From NCBI RefSeq assembly GCF_018122735.1, contig NZ_JAGRRD010000001.1, positions 2,567,342-2,631,341 on the forward strand: a DNA stretch of 64,000 nt, written 5' to 3'. The DNA is from Azoarcus sp. L1K30. Lineage in GTDB: Bacteria > Pseudomonadota > Gammaproteobacteria > Burkholderiales > Rhodocyclaceae. Made by a program: the position numbers and the translations under genes. This document shows, piece by piece, positions 54,391-63,367 of this stretch (positions within the stretch are counted from its first letter, which is position 1; every line of letters starts with the position of its first letter). Below the pieces are notes generated by a model. It was not told the DNA's origin. It ran no database searches and saw only the letters and a list, made by a program, of their open reading frames with translations.

Positions 54391-57054
54391 TCAAGGCCGC
54401 TCGGAAACCGGAAGGCTCGCGCGGTGCGCTGCGGTCACCCGACTGCGTGCCTGCGCCGCTTCGAGCCGCGCCGGTTGCACCCGATTCAACTCGTCGAAGA
54501 GTTCGGCGGCCGCGGCGGCATCGACATTCGACAGCGCGTAGCCCATCTTCAGGAGCGGATCGTACGCCGGCCGAAAATCCGGGCTCAAGCGAAGGACCTC
54601 GAGCAAGGGCGCCTTCACCTGCGCAAGCATCCGCCCGACGTCCGGAGACGGCCGCACCGCGCGCCCGACCTCGATGAAGTTCTTGCGCGCGCGCCAATAG
54701 GCCGCCAGGCGCGCCGTCCATTCGGATGCCGCCACATCCAGCACCTCGCCCGCCTCGATATCCATTTCATCAAGAAACGCCGCCAGACGGTCCCGTGGCA
54801 GGGAGTCCGGCTCATAGGTCATCCGCGGCGCCTGATAGATCACCACGGGCCGGTCATCCGTGTTCAGCGGAGCATCGCCTGCAAATCGTCGCAGCGCATC
54901 CGGTCCACCGACAAGACTGCCGAACAGGGCCAGATCGTCAGCAATGCCGTATTGAAGCGGATCGGGCTGCGAAGCGGAAGCCAGGTGCGCGCGCACGCCC
55001 TCCACATCGATACGTTGGTCATCGCCTCTTGCGATCAGCCCGATCACGGGGGTCTCCAGACTATTGGTCGCGAGCATCGCCGCACCGCGCGGATAGACCT
55101 GCAGGAAGCTGCGCACGATGCTGCGCAAGGTATCGAGATCGAGTTGATGCAGCGGCAGCCACTGACAGAACAGCCCGCCGCTCGCAAGCCTCGACTTCAC
55201 TGCGGCAAAATGCTCCACCGTGTATAGCGCGCCGGAACCGCTGCGGGCGGGATGGAAGTTGTCCGAAATGATCACGTCGTAACGCGTATCGGTCGCACGC
55301 ACGAAGCGCCGCGCGTCGGCGGCGAGCATGTGCACGCGGGCCCCGGCGACCGCCGTGCCGGTTGCCTGCCGGAACTGGGCCGACGCCGAGATGACCTCGG
55401 GCAGCAACTCCACTGCCACGACCTCACGCCTCGCATCCTCGGCCGCCACCGACGCTGTCACCCCGGTGCCAAGTCCGAGAAACAGCACATGCGAGGCTTG
55501 CGGGTTGAACAGGATGGGCAGGAGCCCCTGGCGGGCATCCGCGAATACGGTAGCGCTACTGCCTTCCTGCTGGCGGTTGTTGATGTGCAGGCTGGTCACG
55601 CCCGCGGCATCCTCGACGATGCTCACCGATGCCATCACCCCCTCGATGAGGCGTACGAGCCGCCCACCCTGCGGAAGATCGACCGCAGTGAGTGACGAGA
55701 CTGAAACGGACACGACGGCCACTGCGCCCACAGCAAGCCACTGCAGCGGTCGCCTCCAGGCCAGCACCGAGACCATCATCAGATAGCCGCCAATGACGAC
55801 CATCAGGCTGAACTTGAGGCCCACCCAGGGCACCAGGACCACGCCGAACAGCACGGGTGCCAGCGCGGCGCCCGCCGTATTGGCCCCAAGCGCTCTCCCG
55901 AAGCCGACGCCGGCGGCACGCGCGGTCGTGCTCAGATGGCTGAAGAGCGCGCCCATGGCAATGGTCGGCACCAGAAAAGCCGACGCTGCGAGCAGAACCT
56001 CCGCTGCGAGTGCGCCCGTCATGCCGCCCCCGAGGCGCACCAGCAACCACGGCTTGGCGGACTGCGCCCCCGCCAGCGCGACAACGCCGAGCACGCACGC
56101 GAACGCCAGCAGTTGCAGGAGCCGATCACGCACCTGGCGCGCAATACGCGCGTCGGACGGCAAGCGCGGAAGCCAGCGGCTGTATGCCGCGGCCCCGAGC
56201 GCACTCCCCACCAGATAGACCGCCAGCAGGTTGGCGAACGTGTATACGGTGTTTTCGGCCACCTGGCTCAGGGCACGCACCACCAGCACCTCGTAGCCGA
56301 TGCCCAGCAAGCCGGTGACGGCGAGCACGGACAGGCCACGGTCACCATCGCCTCGGCGGGCCTCCGAGTCGCTTACCACCGACGGAAACACCGTCAACGC
56401 GATGCCCGCACACATCAGGTTGAGCGTCGCACATACCGCTGCAGTCAGCGTGAGTCCGAATGCGGGAACAAACCAAAAGGCCGTGGCGAGTACGCCCAGC
56501 ACCGCACCCGCGGTATTGCAGGCGTACAGCATGGCGATCGGCGACCTGCGTTCCTGCGCGGCGGCCAGCATCCGCGCCATCGCCGGCAAGGTCGCCCCCA
56601 TGGCCGCGGTGGCGGGCAACAGCAACACAAAGGTGCCGCAGAACGCCACCATCCAATGGCGCAGCGGTGACGGCCGGGCACCGATCAACTCGACCAGTCC
56701 GTCCGAGATCGGCGCGAGCGACAGTGCAAGCAACATCGCCCAGACGGCAATGCCGATCTCGCACATGGCATACCACCGCGCCGGCCGGCTACTTCGCTCG
56801 ATGCGTGCCCCGACTGCCCACGCCCCTGCCGCCAATCCACCAAAAAATGCGGCCACGACCGCCAGCACGGCAGCCGACTCGTGGCCAAGCCAGAGTGCGC
56901 ACTGTTGCGTCCATACGATCTGGTAGCCGAGCGCAGCGAAGCCCGACATGAGCATCAGTCCGGGCGCCAGACGGCGCGCGCGCGCCCCTCGAAGACGCAA
57001 GGCGGGCACCTCCGACGTGGCCACCCCACCCGCCATCAGCGGGCCTTCAGCCAC
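54391..57054 (-). CDS. Fused MFS-like membrane domain/spermidine synthase-type methyltransferase
   Basis: An 887-residue fusion. Residues 20-~480 form about 13 membrane spans (LMLMSGFAALGYQIVWTQQC, then FGGLAAGAWAVGARIERSS). Residues ~500-750 are a spermidine/spermine-synthase-like Rossmann domain with VLFLGLGTGVTASVAAEDAR and VVAVELLPEVI, then YDVIISDNFHPARSGSGALY. A ~130-residue helical C-terminus follows. The Asp pair of polyamine synthases is represented by ISDNFHPA, so aminopropyl transfer is possible but unproven. Family members are uncharacterised. The start overlaps the end of the oxygenase gene by eight bases. Confidence 0.9.
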   Translation of the reverse strand: MAEGPLMAGGVATSEVPALRLRGARARRLAPGLMLMSGFAALGYQIVWTQQCALWLGHESAAVLAVVAAFFGGLAAGAWAVGARIERSSRPARWYAMCEIGIAVWAMLLALSLAPISDGLVELIGARPSPLRHWMVAFCGTFVLLLPATAAMGATLPAMARMLAAAQERRSPIAMLYACNTAGAVLGVLATAFWFVPAFGLTLTAAVCATLNLMCAGIALTVFPSVVSDSEARRGDGDRGLSVLAVTGLLGIGYEVLVVRALSQVAENTVYTFANLLAVYLVGSALGAAAYSRWLPRLPSDARIARQVRDRLLQLLAFACVLGVVALAGAQSAKPWLLVRLGGGMTGALAAEVLLAASAFLVPTIAMGALFSHLSTTARAAGVGFGRALGANTAGAALAPVLFGVVLVPWVGLKFSLMVVIGGYLMMVSVLAWRRPLQWLAVGAVAVVSVSVSSLTAVDLPQGGRLVRLIEGVMASVSIVEDAAGVTSLHINNRQQEGSSATVFADARQGLLPILFNPQASHVLFLGLGTGVTASVAAEDARREVVAVELLPEVISASAQFRQATGTAVAGARVHMLAADARRFVRATDTRYDVIISDNFHPARSGSGALYTVEHFAAVKSRLASGGLFCQWLPLHQLDLDTLRSIVRSFLQVYPRGAAMLATNSLETPVIGLIARGDDQRIDVEGVRAHLASASQPDPLQYGIADDLALFGSLVGGPDALRRFAGDAPLNTDDRPVVIYQAPRMTYEPDSLPRDRLAAFLDEMDIEAGEVLDVAASEWTARLAAYWRARKNFIEVGRAVRPSPDVGRMLAQVKAPLLEVLRLSPDFRPAYDPLLKMGYALSNVDAAAAAELFDELNRVQPARLEAAQARSRVTAAHRASLPVSERP

Positions 57055-57676
57055 TGAACGACACCTGATAGCCCCACGAGTCGAGACGGGTCGGAATCGC
57101 GTTGAACGGCATGGTCATCCGCACTTCGCCCCGATTGGGCGGTACCGCATGCATGAGATAGCTCGGAAACAGCACCAGGTCGCCCGGCTGTGGCTGCGGG
57201 CTGATCCACTTCTCGCCATTGTAGGGGCCGGTGACCACACCGGCATGGTCGTTCTTGAACGAGAACTCGACGCCGCCGGGGGACTTCATGAACATCGTGC
57301 GCGATTCCCGATGGATCTCGGTGAGGTAGATCACGCCCGAAATGAAACTGTTGGCATGGTTATGCATGGCCTGACGTCCGCCGAACCCCATGACGTTCAC
57401 CCACATTTCCTTGAGCGACCATCCAAGGCGTTCGCCAAACAGCAAGGCGCCGAACTCGATGACGGCCGGCGTCACCCGCGCCGCAGCCTCGACCAGCAGC
57501 GGGCTGTCGCTCGGTCGCAGCATGGCGGTGTGAACCAGGTTGTCCGACGCATTGTTTTCCTGCGTCGCAAGCACGCTGAAGTGTTCGACCAATCCAGTGA
57601 CGAGCGCTTCATCAAGCACGGACGGAACACGCATGATCGGGACGGGGAATATGCCAATCACTTCAGGCTGGGACAT
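57047..57676 (-). CDS. 2-oxoglutarate/Fe(II)-dependent oxygenase (TIGR02466-like)
   Basis: A 209-residue protein of the uncharacterised 2OG-Fe(II) oxygenase family TIGR02466. The double-stranded beta-helix core carries QAMHNHANSFISGVIYLTE (first Fe ligands), and FPSYLMHAVPPNRGEVRMTM with the distal His and the 2OG-binding Arg. EIHRESRTMFM sits between them. The start ATG 57676 opens EVIGIFPVPIMRV, the family start. Members are common in phages and marine bacteria and may hydroxylate proteins or sugars. It is co-directional with, and overlaps, the MFS-spermidine synthase fusion. Confidence 0.88.
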   Translation of the reverse strand: MSQPEVIGIFPVPIMRVPSVLDEALVTGLVEHFSVLATQENNASDNLVHTAMLRPSDSPLLVEAAARVTPAVIEFGALLFGERLGWSLKEMWVNVMGFGGRQAMHNHANSFISGVIYLTEIHRESRTMFMKSPGGVEFSFKNDHAGVVTGPYNGEKWISPQPQPGDLVLFPSYLMHAVPPNRGEVRMTMPFNAIPTRLDSWGYQVSFSG

Positions 57677-57898
57677 CTCGATTCTCACTGACGGATTACG
57701 CGACAAAGGCGAATAGCGGGCAGCCGATTCTGTTCCACCCCCATGACGCCCCGGTGACAGCCCGAATCGCCGGCGACTTGCGTCACCGCCCATCAAGGCG
57801 AAGCGCGGTCACGAAGCCGTCATGCCCCTGCCGTATGGTCCGCGGTGTCGTGCCGGATACGAGCCGCGTTCCGGTCTATCCCAGTGAGTGTTGCCGTC

Positions 57899-58393
57899 AT
57901 GAATCCAATGAAATCGAAACTGCACGCACATTCGGCCAGTCGCCGGACGTTGCTGCGTGCAACCGCCGCCCTTGGCCTGCTCGGCCTTGCCCCCCAGTCC
58001 CGGGCTTGCGAGTACTTCACCACGACGCTGCGCGTGACCCACCCGTGGACGCGGGCAACGACACCCGGCGCCAACTCGGCCATCCTGATTACCCGGTTCG
58101 ACGAGGTCACCCAGCCTGATCGCCTGATCGCGGTGGAAACGCCGGTCGCCGGGCGCGCCGAGTTGGTGACAGGCTCAAGGGCAGGCGAAATCGATCTTGA
58201 GATTCCCCAGGGGATACTGACGGAGCTGAGCGAAGACGGCACCTACATCCGCCTCCTTGACCTGGCCCATCCGCTCAAGCTCGGTCGCAGCTATCCACTC
58301 CTGCTGACGTTTGAAAACGGAGGCATCGCGGACGCGACACTCAACGTCGACTATGGCGGCGGCTCATTTTCGTCGATCCGGGGCTTTCGCTAG
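57899..58393 (+). CDS. PCuAC-fold protein lacking copper ligands, Tat-exported
   Basis: A 164-residue protein with a twin-arginine-type signal (SRRTLLRATAALGLLGLAP, mature start near SRACEY). The body matches periplasmic PCu(A)C copper chaperones: VTHPWTRATTPGANSAILI, PDRLIAVETPVAGRAELV, LKLGRSYPLLLTFENGG. In copper-binding members His and Met residues follow these blocks (HxxxM and HIML). Here they read AELVTG, EIDLE and TYIRLL, so all four ligands are absent. It probably binds another molecule or has lost metal function. ATG 57899 is chosen over 57845 for a proper signal length. It leads the right-end cluster. Confidence 0.82.
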   Translation: MNPMKSKLHAHSASRRTLLRATAALGLLGLAPQSRACEYFTTTLRVTHPWTRATTPGANSAILITRFDEVTQPDRLIAVETPVAGRAELVTGSRAGEIDLEIPQGILTELSEDGTYIRLLDLAHPLKLGRSYPLLLTFENGGIADATLNVDYGGGSFSSIRGFR

Positions 58394-58487
58394 TGCATCC
58401 ACCGTCGTTCGGGGCAGCGCCGGACTAAGCAAAACATCATATTACGCTAGCAAAAAGGTCACCGGGATGTAACCCGAAACCTCGATT

Positions 58488-58541
58488 CTGTCTGGGCGTG
58501 GTAGCTCATCCATCACGCTCGTCCGATTTCCGCCCAGACAG
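58488..58541 (+). promoter_or_regulatory. Long inverted repeat in the leader of the PHP gene
   Basis: An 11-bp perfect inverted repeat (CTGTCTGGGCG at 58488-58498, CGCCCAGACAG at 58531-58541) around a 32-nt loop, ending about 20 bp before the ATG with the ribosome site ACAGGAG just after the right arm. It may form an RNA stem that affects translation of the downstream gene. No T tract follows, so it is not a terminator. Confidence 0.5.
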
Positions 58542-58560
58542 ACTACAGGAGTATGTATTC

Positions 58561-60780
58561 ATGAATGCTGGTTATGCCAAAGGTCAGATGGCCCTGGCCA
58601 CTGCGCTCACGCTCGGTGCTGCCGCCATGGCCGCACTGCCCGCTGACGCAAGCGCTGCGAAACCCGCAGGCAACTACGTTGCAGGTGACTTCCACAACCA
58701 CACCACTTGCTCCGACGGCTCCACCTCACTGCAGAAGCTGGTGAGCAAAGTCACGGACAAGAACGATGCGCCCTGGGGGCTGGACTGGTTCGTCCAGGCC
58801 GGCCACGGCGGCAACGGTAACCGCAACTGCTCGCTCGTCGAAGACGAATCGCTCAGCACCCCCGCCTTTCCGTACGTCAGCGGCGCCGGTCCCGCGACCA
58901 CATGGGCACAGAGCATCGGTGCATCCGCCGTCAAGGGCAATGCGTCCAACGGCACCCCGCTGGCAAGCCAGTCCAACCCCAGCATGTGGCGCTGGCAGTC
59001 GGTGCAGGAGATCTCCTACCCGATCGCCGAGTATCTGACCGCACTTAAGGGCGTACCCGTGTTCATGGGCGTCGAGTCGGTGGTTGCCGGCCACGAGCAC
59101 ACCTCGATGAGCGTTGTCACCGGCCAACTGCCGAATGCACTCGACAATGCCAGGCTGCCCAACGGCCCGGGCTACAGCCCCTTGGGCAACGCCACTGCCC
59201 TCGCGCAATGGCTGTACTGCTTCGACCGCGGTGATACCGACAACAGCCGCGGCGGCGGCCAGGAGTGGGACTGCTCCGTGCCCGGCAGCGCGAACTTTGG
59301 CGACAGCAACTGGAACCTCGTCGCCGGCAAGCTGGTGCCTGCCTCGGGCAACGGCGTGGGCGATCGCGGACACGCCAAGACGGTCGAAGGCGTCAAATGG
59401 ATGAAGGCCTACCACCCGAATACCAGCTACTACATCCCGGCTCACCTTGAACGTGCGGGCCCGTTCAACCCGAACGGCAACAATGGCTTCAACATCGAAA
59501 GCCTGCGTGACTTCAACAACGCCGGGCCGGCCATTGCCTTCGGCTTCGAAAGCCAACCCGGTCACCACGCGTCGTCCTCTCGCGGCGGCTATAGTCAGGA
59601 CCGCAACAACATCGGTGGCGAGCGTTTCGACTCAGCCGGAGGCACGTCCTGGGGCGGTACCGGCGTCTATGCTGCTCAAGTGGGCGGGGTGTGGGACGCA
59701 CTGCTCGGCGAAGGCCGTAACTTCTGGTTCTTCGGCAGTTCCGACTGGCATAGCCGCGGCAGTTTCGGCAGCGATGACCGCCGTAGCACGGGGGACTTCT
59801 ACCCCGGCGAATACCAGCGCGACTACATCATGGTGCGCAACGGCACCGACACCAAGCTCCGCCCCCAGACCATCGTGGATGGCCTGCGCAGCGGTAACAG
59901 CTTCGTAGTGCAAGGTCAGCTCGTCGATCGCCTCTCGTTCATGGCCTGCGTATCGTACAAGGGCTTGGGCTACCGCTCTGATGCCGCTGTCAGCAAGATG
60001 GCGCTCGATGCGGCCCGCGGCAACACCGATGCCTCGGTGTCCGGTTGCGCAACCATGGGCGAGAAGCTCAAGGTGCGTGCTGGCGCGGAGGTGGTCGTCG
60101 CGCTGGTGGTTCGCGATCCTGCGGGCACCAACTATTCGCCCTACTCCTTCCCCAACCCGTCGCTGGCCCAGATCGGGATTATCGAGCCGCTCAACACCCC
60201 GACCCTCGATCACGTCGATCTGATCGGCGGCCTGGTCTCCGGCTACAAGAACCCGACGGACGTCGACTACGCGGGCGCATGGCCGGACAACTGGATCGAA
60301 AACCCGGACATGAACAGGGTACCCGCTGCGGCAAAGAACACCTCTGCCGCCGTGATCAAGACCTTCAACAGCCAGACCTGGCAGGAAGCCAGTGGCGACG
60401 CGGAATACAAGGTCATGACCTACCGCGTCCCGGCGGTCACCGCGTCGCAATATCTGCGCGCACGCGGCACCAACCTGCCCGCGTCGGTCCCGTATGAAAC
60501 CGATGCTGACGGCAATCCGCTGCCCGACCTCTATACCAATGCGGGCAACCGTTCGGCACTCAAGATTGCGTGCACGGCGGTCGGCACCAACGTGCCCGCC
60601 AATGGCGACGAGGTCACGCTCGACGACGCACTGATCGATGGCTGCCCCGAGCACCTGCCGACGGTGGACGGCGTGAAGTACGTGGCCTACGACGTGGCCG
60701 CATGGTCTGACGTCTGGTTCTACAGCAACCCGATTTTCGTCGAAGTGGCTGGCTCGACGGTCGTCGCAGGCGTCAAGTAA
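58561..60780 (+). CDS. Large secreted PHP-domain protein
   Basis: A 739-residue exported protein; a signal peptide ends near ADASA. PHP-type metal-binding motifs are seen in order: GDFHNHTTCSDG (residues ~42-53), WFVQAGHGG, GVESVVAGHEH, YIPAHLERAG and FGSSDWHSRG. These fit the trinuclear-metal phosphoesterase fold of the PHP superfamily. The rest is beta-rich with several Cys (CFDRG, WDCSVP, MACVSY, SGCATM, DGCPEH), suggesting disulfides in the periplasm or outside. Substrate unknown; a phosphorylated or nucleotide-like molecule is possible. Start ATG 58561 follows ACAGGAG. Confidence 0.82.
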   Translation: MNAGYAKGQMALATALTLGAAAMAALPADASAAKPAGNYVAGDFHNHTTCSDGSTSLQKLVSKVTDKNDAPWGLDWFVQAGHGGNGNRNCSLVEDESLSTPAFPYVSGAGPATTWAQSIGASAVKGNASNGTPLASQSNPSMWRWQSVQEISYPIAEYLTALKGVPVFMGVESVVAGHEHTSMSVVTGQLPNALDNARLPNGPGYSPLGNATALAQWLYCFDRGDTDNSRGGGQEWDCSVPGSANFGDSNWNLVAGKLVPASGNGVGDRGHAKTVEGVKWMKAYHPNTSYYIPAHLERAGPFNPNGNNGFNIESLRDFNNAGPAIAFGFESQPGHHASSSRGGYSQDRNNIGGERFDSAGGTSWGGTGVYAAQVGGVWDALLGEGRNFWFFGSSDWHSRGSFGSDDRRSTGDFYPGEYQRDYIMVRNGTDTKLRPQTIVDGLRSGNSFVVQGQLVDRLSFMACVSYKGLGYRSDAAVSKMALDAARGNTDASVSGCATMGEKLKVRAGAEVVVALVVRDPAGTNYSPYSFPNPSLAQIGIIEPLNTPTLDHVDLIGGLVSGYKNPTDVDYAGAWPDNWIENPDMNRVPAAAKNTSAAVIKTFNSQTWQEASGDAEYKVMTYRVPAVTASQYLRARGTNLPASVPYETDADGNPLPDLYTNAGNRSALKIACTAVGTNVPANGDEVTLDDALIDGCPEHLPTVDGVKYVAYDVAAWSDVWFYSNPIFVEVAGSTVVAGVK

Positions 60781-60864
60781 GCAACGCAGGAACGTGATCA
60801 CGGGGGCATCGAAGATACCGACGCCTCCCTGAATAAAATTCGAACCATTTGAGGAATGAAAGAA

Positions 60865-61452
60865 ATGAAGTCCATTCTCTATCCCGCCATCATGGCCGGG
60901 CTACTGACCGCAGCGCCCGCTTTCGCGACCACCATCGATTTCGAATCACCGACGAGCTTTAATTCGATCGGCAACTTCTACGCCACCTCGGGCGTCAGCT
61001 TTGGCGGCGACGCGCTGGCCGTCCGGAACGACGCACTGGGCCCCTACTTCAGCAATGCGCCGAGCCCGCTCGGCGTCATGACCGCAGTGGGTGCCGACGC
61101 GACGATGAACGTGCTCAACGGCTTCACCGGCCTGGTCTCGTTCTTCTACGCGTCGACCGACATTGCCACGATCGGCGTGTACTCCGGCCTGGACGGCACG
61201 GGCGATCTGCTCGGCGTCTTCGATCTGCTCGCCAATGCCAACGATGGCTGCAACGACTCCGCTTTCTGCAATTGGAGCGAAGCAACACTCAGCTTCTTCG
61301 GCGTCGCAAAATCCATCACCTTCGGTGATGCCGCCTATGTCGCCGGCTTCGACAACGTCAGCTTCTCCGCCGTACCCGAGCCCGGCACCGCACTGCTGCT
61401 CGGCCTCGGGCTGACCGCACTGGTCGCGAGCCGTCGCCGCACTGCCAAGTAA
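60865..61452 (+). CDS. PEP-CTERM sorting-domain protein
   Basis: A 195-residue exported protein: signal peptide ending AAPAFA, a beta-rich body starting TTIDFESPTSFNSIG, with FVSFFYASTD-like strands, and a C-terminal PEP-CTERM tail VPEPGTALLLGLGLTALVAS followed by RRRTAK. This tripartite tail is recognised by an exosortase, which anchors or releases the protein during exopolysaccharide or biofilm formation. No exosortase gene is in this window. ATG 60865 has GAGG at correct spacing, 60856 does not. It is 84 bp after the PHP gene and followed by a terminator. Confidence 0.93.
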   Translation: MKSILYPAIMAGLLTAAPAFATTIDFESPTSFNSIGNFYATSGVSFGGDALAVRNDALGPYFSNAPSPLGVMTAVGADATMNVLNGFTGLVSFFYASTDIATIGVYSGLDGTGDLLGVFDLLANANDGCNDSAFCNWSEATLSFFGVAKSITFGDAAYVAGFDNVSFSAVPEPGTALLLGLGLTALVASRRRTAK

Positions 61453-61462
61453 GTCAGGTGCA

Positions 61463-61494
61463 GGGCGCCGCGCGATGCCGCGGCGTCCTTTTCC
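61463..61494 (+). terminator. Rho-independent terminator after the PEP-CTERM gene
   Basis: A 10-bp stem (61463-61472 with 61479-61488, one G-U pair) around a 6-nt loop, followed by TTTTCCCC. It should separate the PEP-CTERM gene from the parvulin-HupE unit. Confidence 0.75.
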
Positions 61495-61535
61495 CCTTTG
61501 TAATTGCCAGCCGGTGAATACCGCTTACGCCCTCC

Positions 61536-62405
61536 ATGACCTCCACGACAATCAACATGTCGCCTCCTTCTTCGCGAACGACGGACGCAAACCGTGGCAG
61601 CCGAAGACAGAAATGGCTTAGCGAACCGCTGGTCCACTTTCTCCTGATAGGCGCCCTGCTGTTCGCCATCGATCATTTCCTGATTTCCTCGGGAGACACC
61701 TCGTCACGTATCGTGGTGAGCGCCAAAGTCGATGAACTCGCTCAGGAAGCTTTTCGCCAGGCCCGCGGCCACGCGCCCAACGCTGAAGAGTTGCAAGCGC
61801 TGCGCCAACGCTGGGTGGACAACGAAGTGCTCTACCGTGAAGGCCTTGCGCTACAGCTCGACAAGGGCGATACGACCATTCGTGACCGGGTCATTTTCAA
61901 GACCCTGAGCATCATCGAAGCAAAGGTCAAACTGCCGGAATACGACGACGGTACTCTTCGCGCCTGGTTCGAGAAGAATCGTGCGCGTTATGACGAGCCC
62001 GCCCGCTACGACTTCCTCGAGGCCGTGCCCGGCAAGGACCACTCCGAGTCGGCCATCCGCAGCTTCGTCGCCGCACTCAATGCGGGCACGGACGGCAATG
62101 CCAACGCCGGATTGCGCGTTTTCAAAGGTCGTCCATTCGCGAATATCGAACAGAGTTACGGCACCGAATTCGCGCAATCGCTCAAATCCGCCACAACCGG
62201 GCAATGGCATGCACTGCGCGATCGCAACGAATGGCGAGCCATCCGCCTCCAGGCCGTCGTCGCACCACGCCCCGCCGAATTCGAGCAACTGCGCAACGTC
62301 ATTGTTCAGGACTGGACCGATGCGACCATGGCCGAGCAGCGCAGCGCCGAAGTCGCCCGCATGGCCAGAAAATACTCGATCAGCTTCACCGCGGACCCTA
62401 AATGA
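61536..62405 (+). CDS. Membrane-anchored parvulin-like peptidyl-prolyl isomerase
   Basis: A 289-residue protein with a single N-terminal anchor (VHFLLIGALLFAIDHFLI, residues ~33-50) and a periplasmic part. Residues ~65-150 are a SurA-N-like helical domain (DELAQEAFRQARGHAPNAEE, VDNEVLYREGLAL). A degenerate PpiC-type region follows, with FKGRPFANIEQSYGTEFAQS and GQWHALRDRNEWRAIRLQAV, where parvulins have the GxxxFAxxA and GWH elements. It would fold or hold exported proteins. It overlaps the first HupE-like gene by four bases (ATGA). Confidence 0.85.
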   Translation: MTSTTINMSPPSSRTTDANRGSRRQKWLSEPLVHFLLIGALLFAIDHFLISSGDTSSRIVVSAKVDELAQEAFRQARGHAPNAEELQALRQRWVDNEVLYREGLALQLDKGDTTIRDRVIFKTLSIIEAKVKLPEYDDGTLRAWFEKNRARYDEPARYDFLEAVPGKDHSESAIRSFVAALNAGTDGNANAGLRVFKGRPFANIEQSYGTEFAQSLKSATTGQWHALRDRNEWRAIRLQAVVAPRPAEFEQLRNVIVQDWTDATMAEQRSAEVARMARKYSISFTADPK

Positions 62406-63367
62406 AAGCGCTGCTCGCAACCCTGGTCGCACTCATCGCACTTGCGTCATCGCCCGCCTATTCGCATGAGCTGAGCATGGCAGAGCTGGAGGTTCGAGAG
62501 ACCGCTGCAGGCACGTTCGTCACGACCTGGCTAGCAAGTGGCAACGTACCGCCAGGTCAGGAGTTGACGCCGATCTGGCCCAAGGGCTGCAGCAGCCAGG
62601 ACGAGCAGGTGCAGTGCGGCAGCGGCGGCATGTCGGGCATGCTGAAGATGGAAGGCATCGGTCAGAGCTACTCGGCAGCACTGATCAAGGTCTACTGGCG
62701 CGACGGCAGCCTCCACGTCTATCCGCTGACGGCTGCCCAGCCCTCGGCACGCCTGCTCGACACCACCAGCGGCAGCGTCGCCGATACTGCCATTGCCTAC
62801 GCGAACCTTGGTATCGAGCACATCCTGCTTGGTGTCGATCACCTGCTTTTCGTGCTCGGCCTGTTGCTGATCGTGGGCAACCGCTGGATGCTCCTGAAGA
62901 CGATCACCGCCTTCACCGTGGCGCACAGCATCACCCTGGCCATTGCCACCTTCGGTGTCGCCCACGTCGCGCCCGCACCGTTGAACGCCGCCATTGCACT
63001 GTCCATCCTGTTTCTCGGCCCCGAAGTCGTGCGCTGCTGGCGCGGAGAAACCAGCTTCACCATCCGCCATCCATGGATCGTGGCCTTCGCCTTCGGCCTG
63101 CTCCACGGCTTCGGTTTCGCCAGCGGCCTGGCCGAGCTGGGCTTGTCACGCGACCAGATACCCCTGGCCTTGCTGATGTTCAACGTTGGCGTCGAAATCG
63201 GCCAGCTGGGCTTCGTACTGTGCATCCTGCTGCTCTTCCGCTCGCTGCGATTGCTGGCGTTCGAGCGTTCAAGCGTGGCCGAACGCCTCCCCGGCTATCT
63301 CGTCGGCACGCTCGGCGCATTCTGGACCATCCAGCGCGTTTTCATCCTGCTCAAAGGAATCGCATGA
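62402..63367 (+). CDS. HupE/UreJ-like membrane protein with periplasmic N-terminal domain
   Basis: A 321-residue protein: signal peptide to about residue 20 (PAYSHELSMAELEVRE), a ~110-residue periplasmic domain with two cysteines (KGCSSQDEQVQCGSG), then six membrane spans of the HupE/UreJ_2 type. The metal-site-like motif is LGIEHILLGVDHLLFVLGLL, with further His in FTVAHSITLAIA and LLHGFGFASG. Members of this family are thought to take up nickel, cobalt or other metals, but most are uncharacterised. The gene is coupled by ATGA to the parvulin and to the next HupE gene. Confidence 0.88.
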   Translation: MKALLATLVALIALASSPAYSHELSMAELEVRETAAGTFVTTWLASGNVPPGQELTPIWPKGCSSQDEQVQCGSGGMSGMLKMEGIGQSYSAALIKVYWRDGSLHVYPLTAAQPSARLLDTTSGSVADTAIAYANLGIEHILLGVDHLLFVLGLLLIVGNRWMLLKTITAFTVAHSITLAIATFGVAHVAPAPLNAAIALSILFLGPEVVRCWRGETSFTIRHPWIVAFAFGLLHGFGFASGLAELGLSRDQIPLALLMFNVGVEIGQLGFVLCILLLFRSLRLLAFERSSVAERLPGYLVGTLGAFWTIQRVFILLKGIA

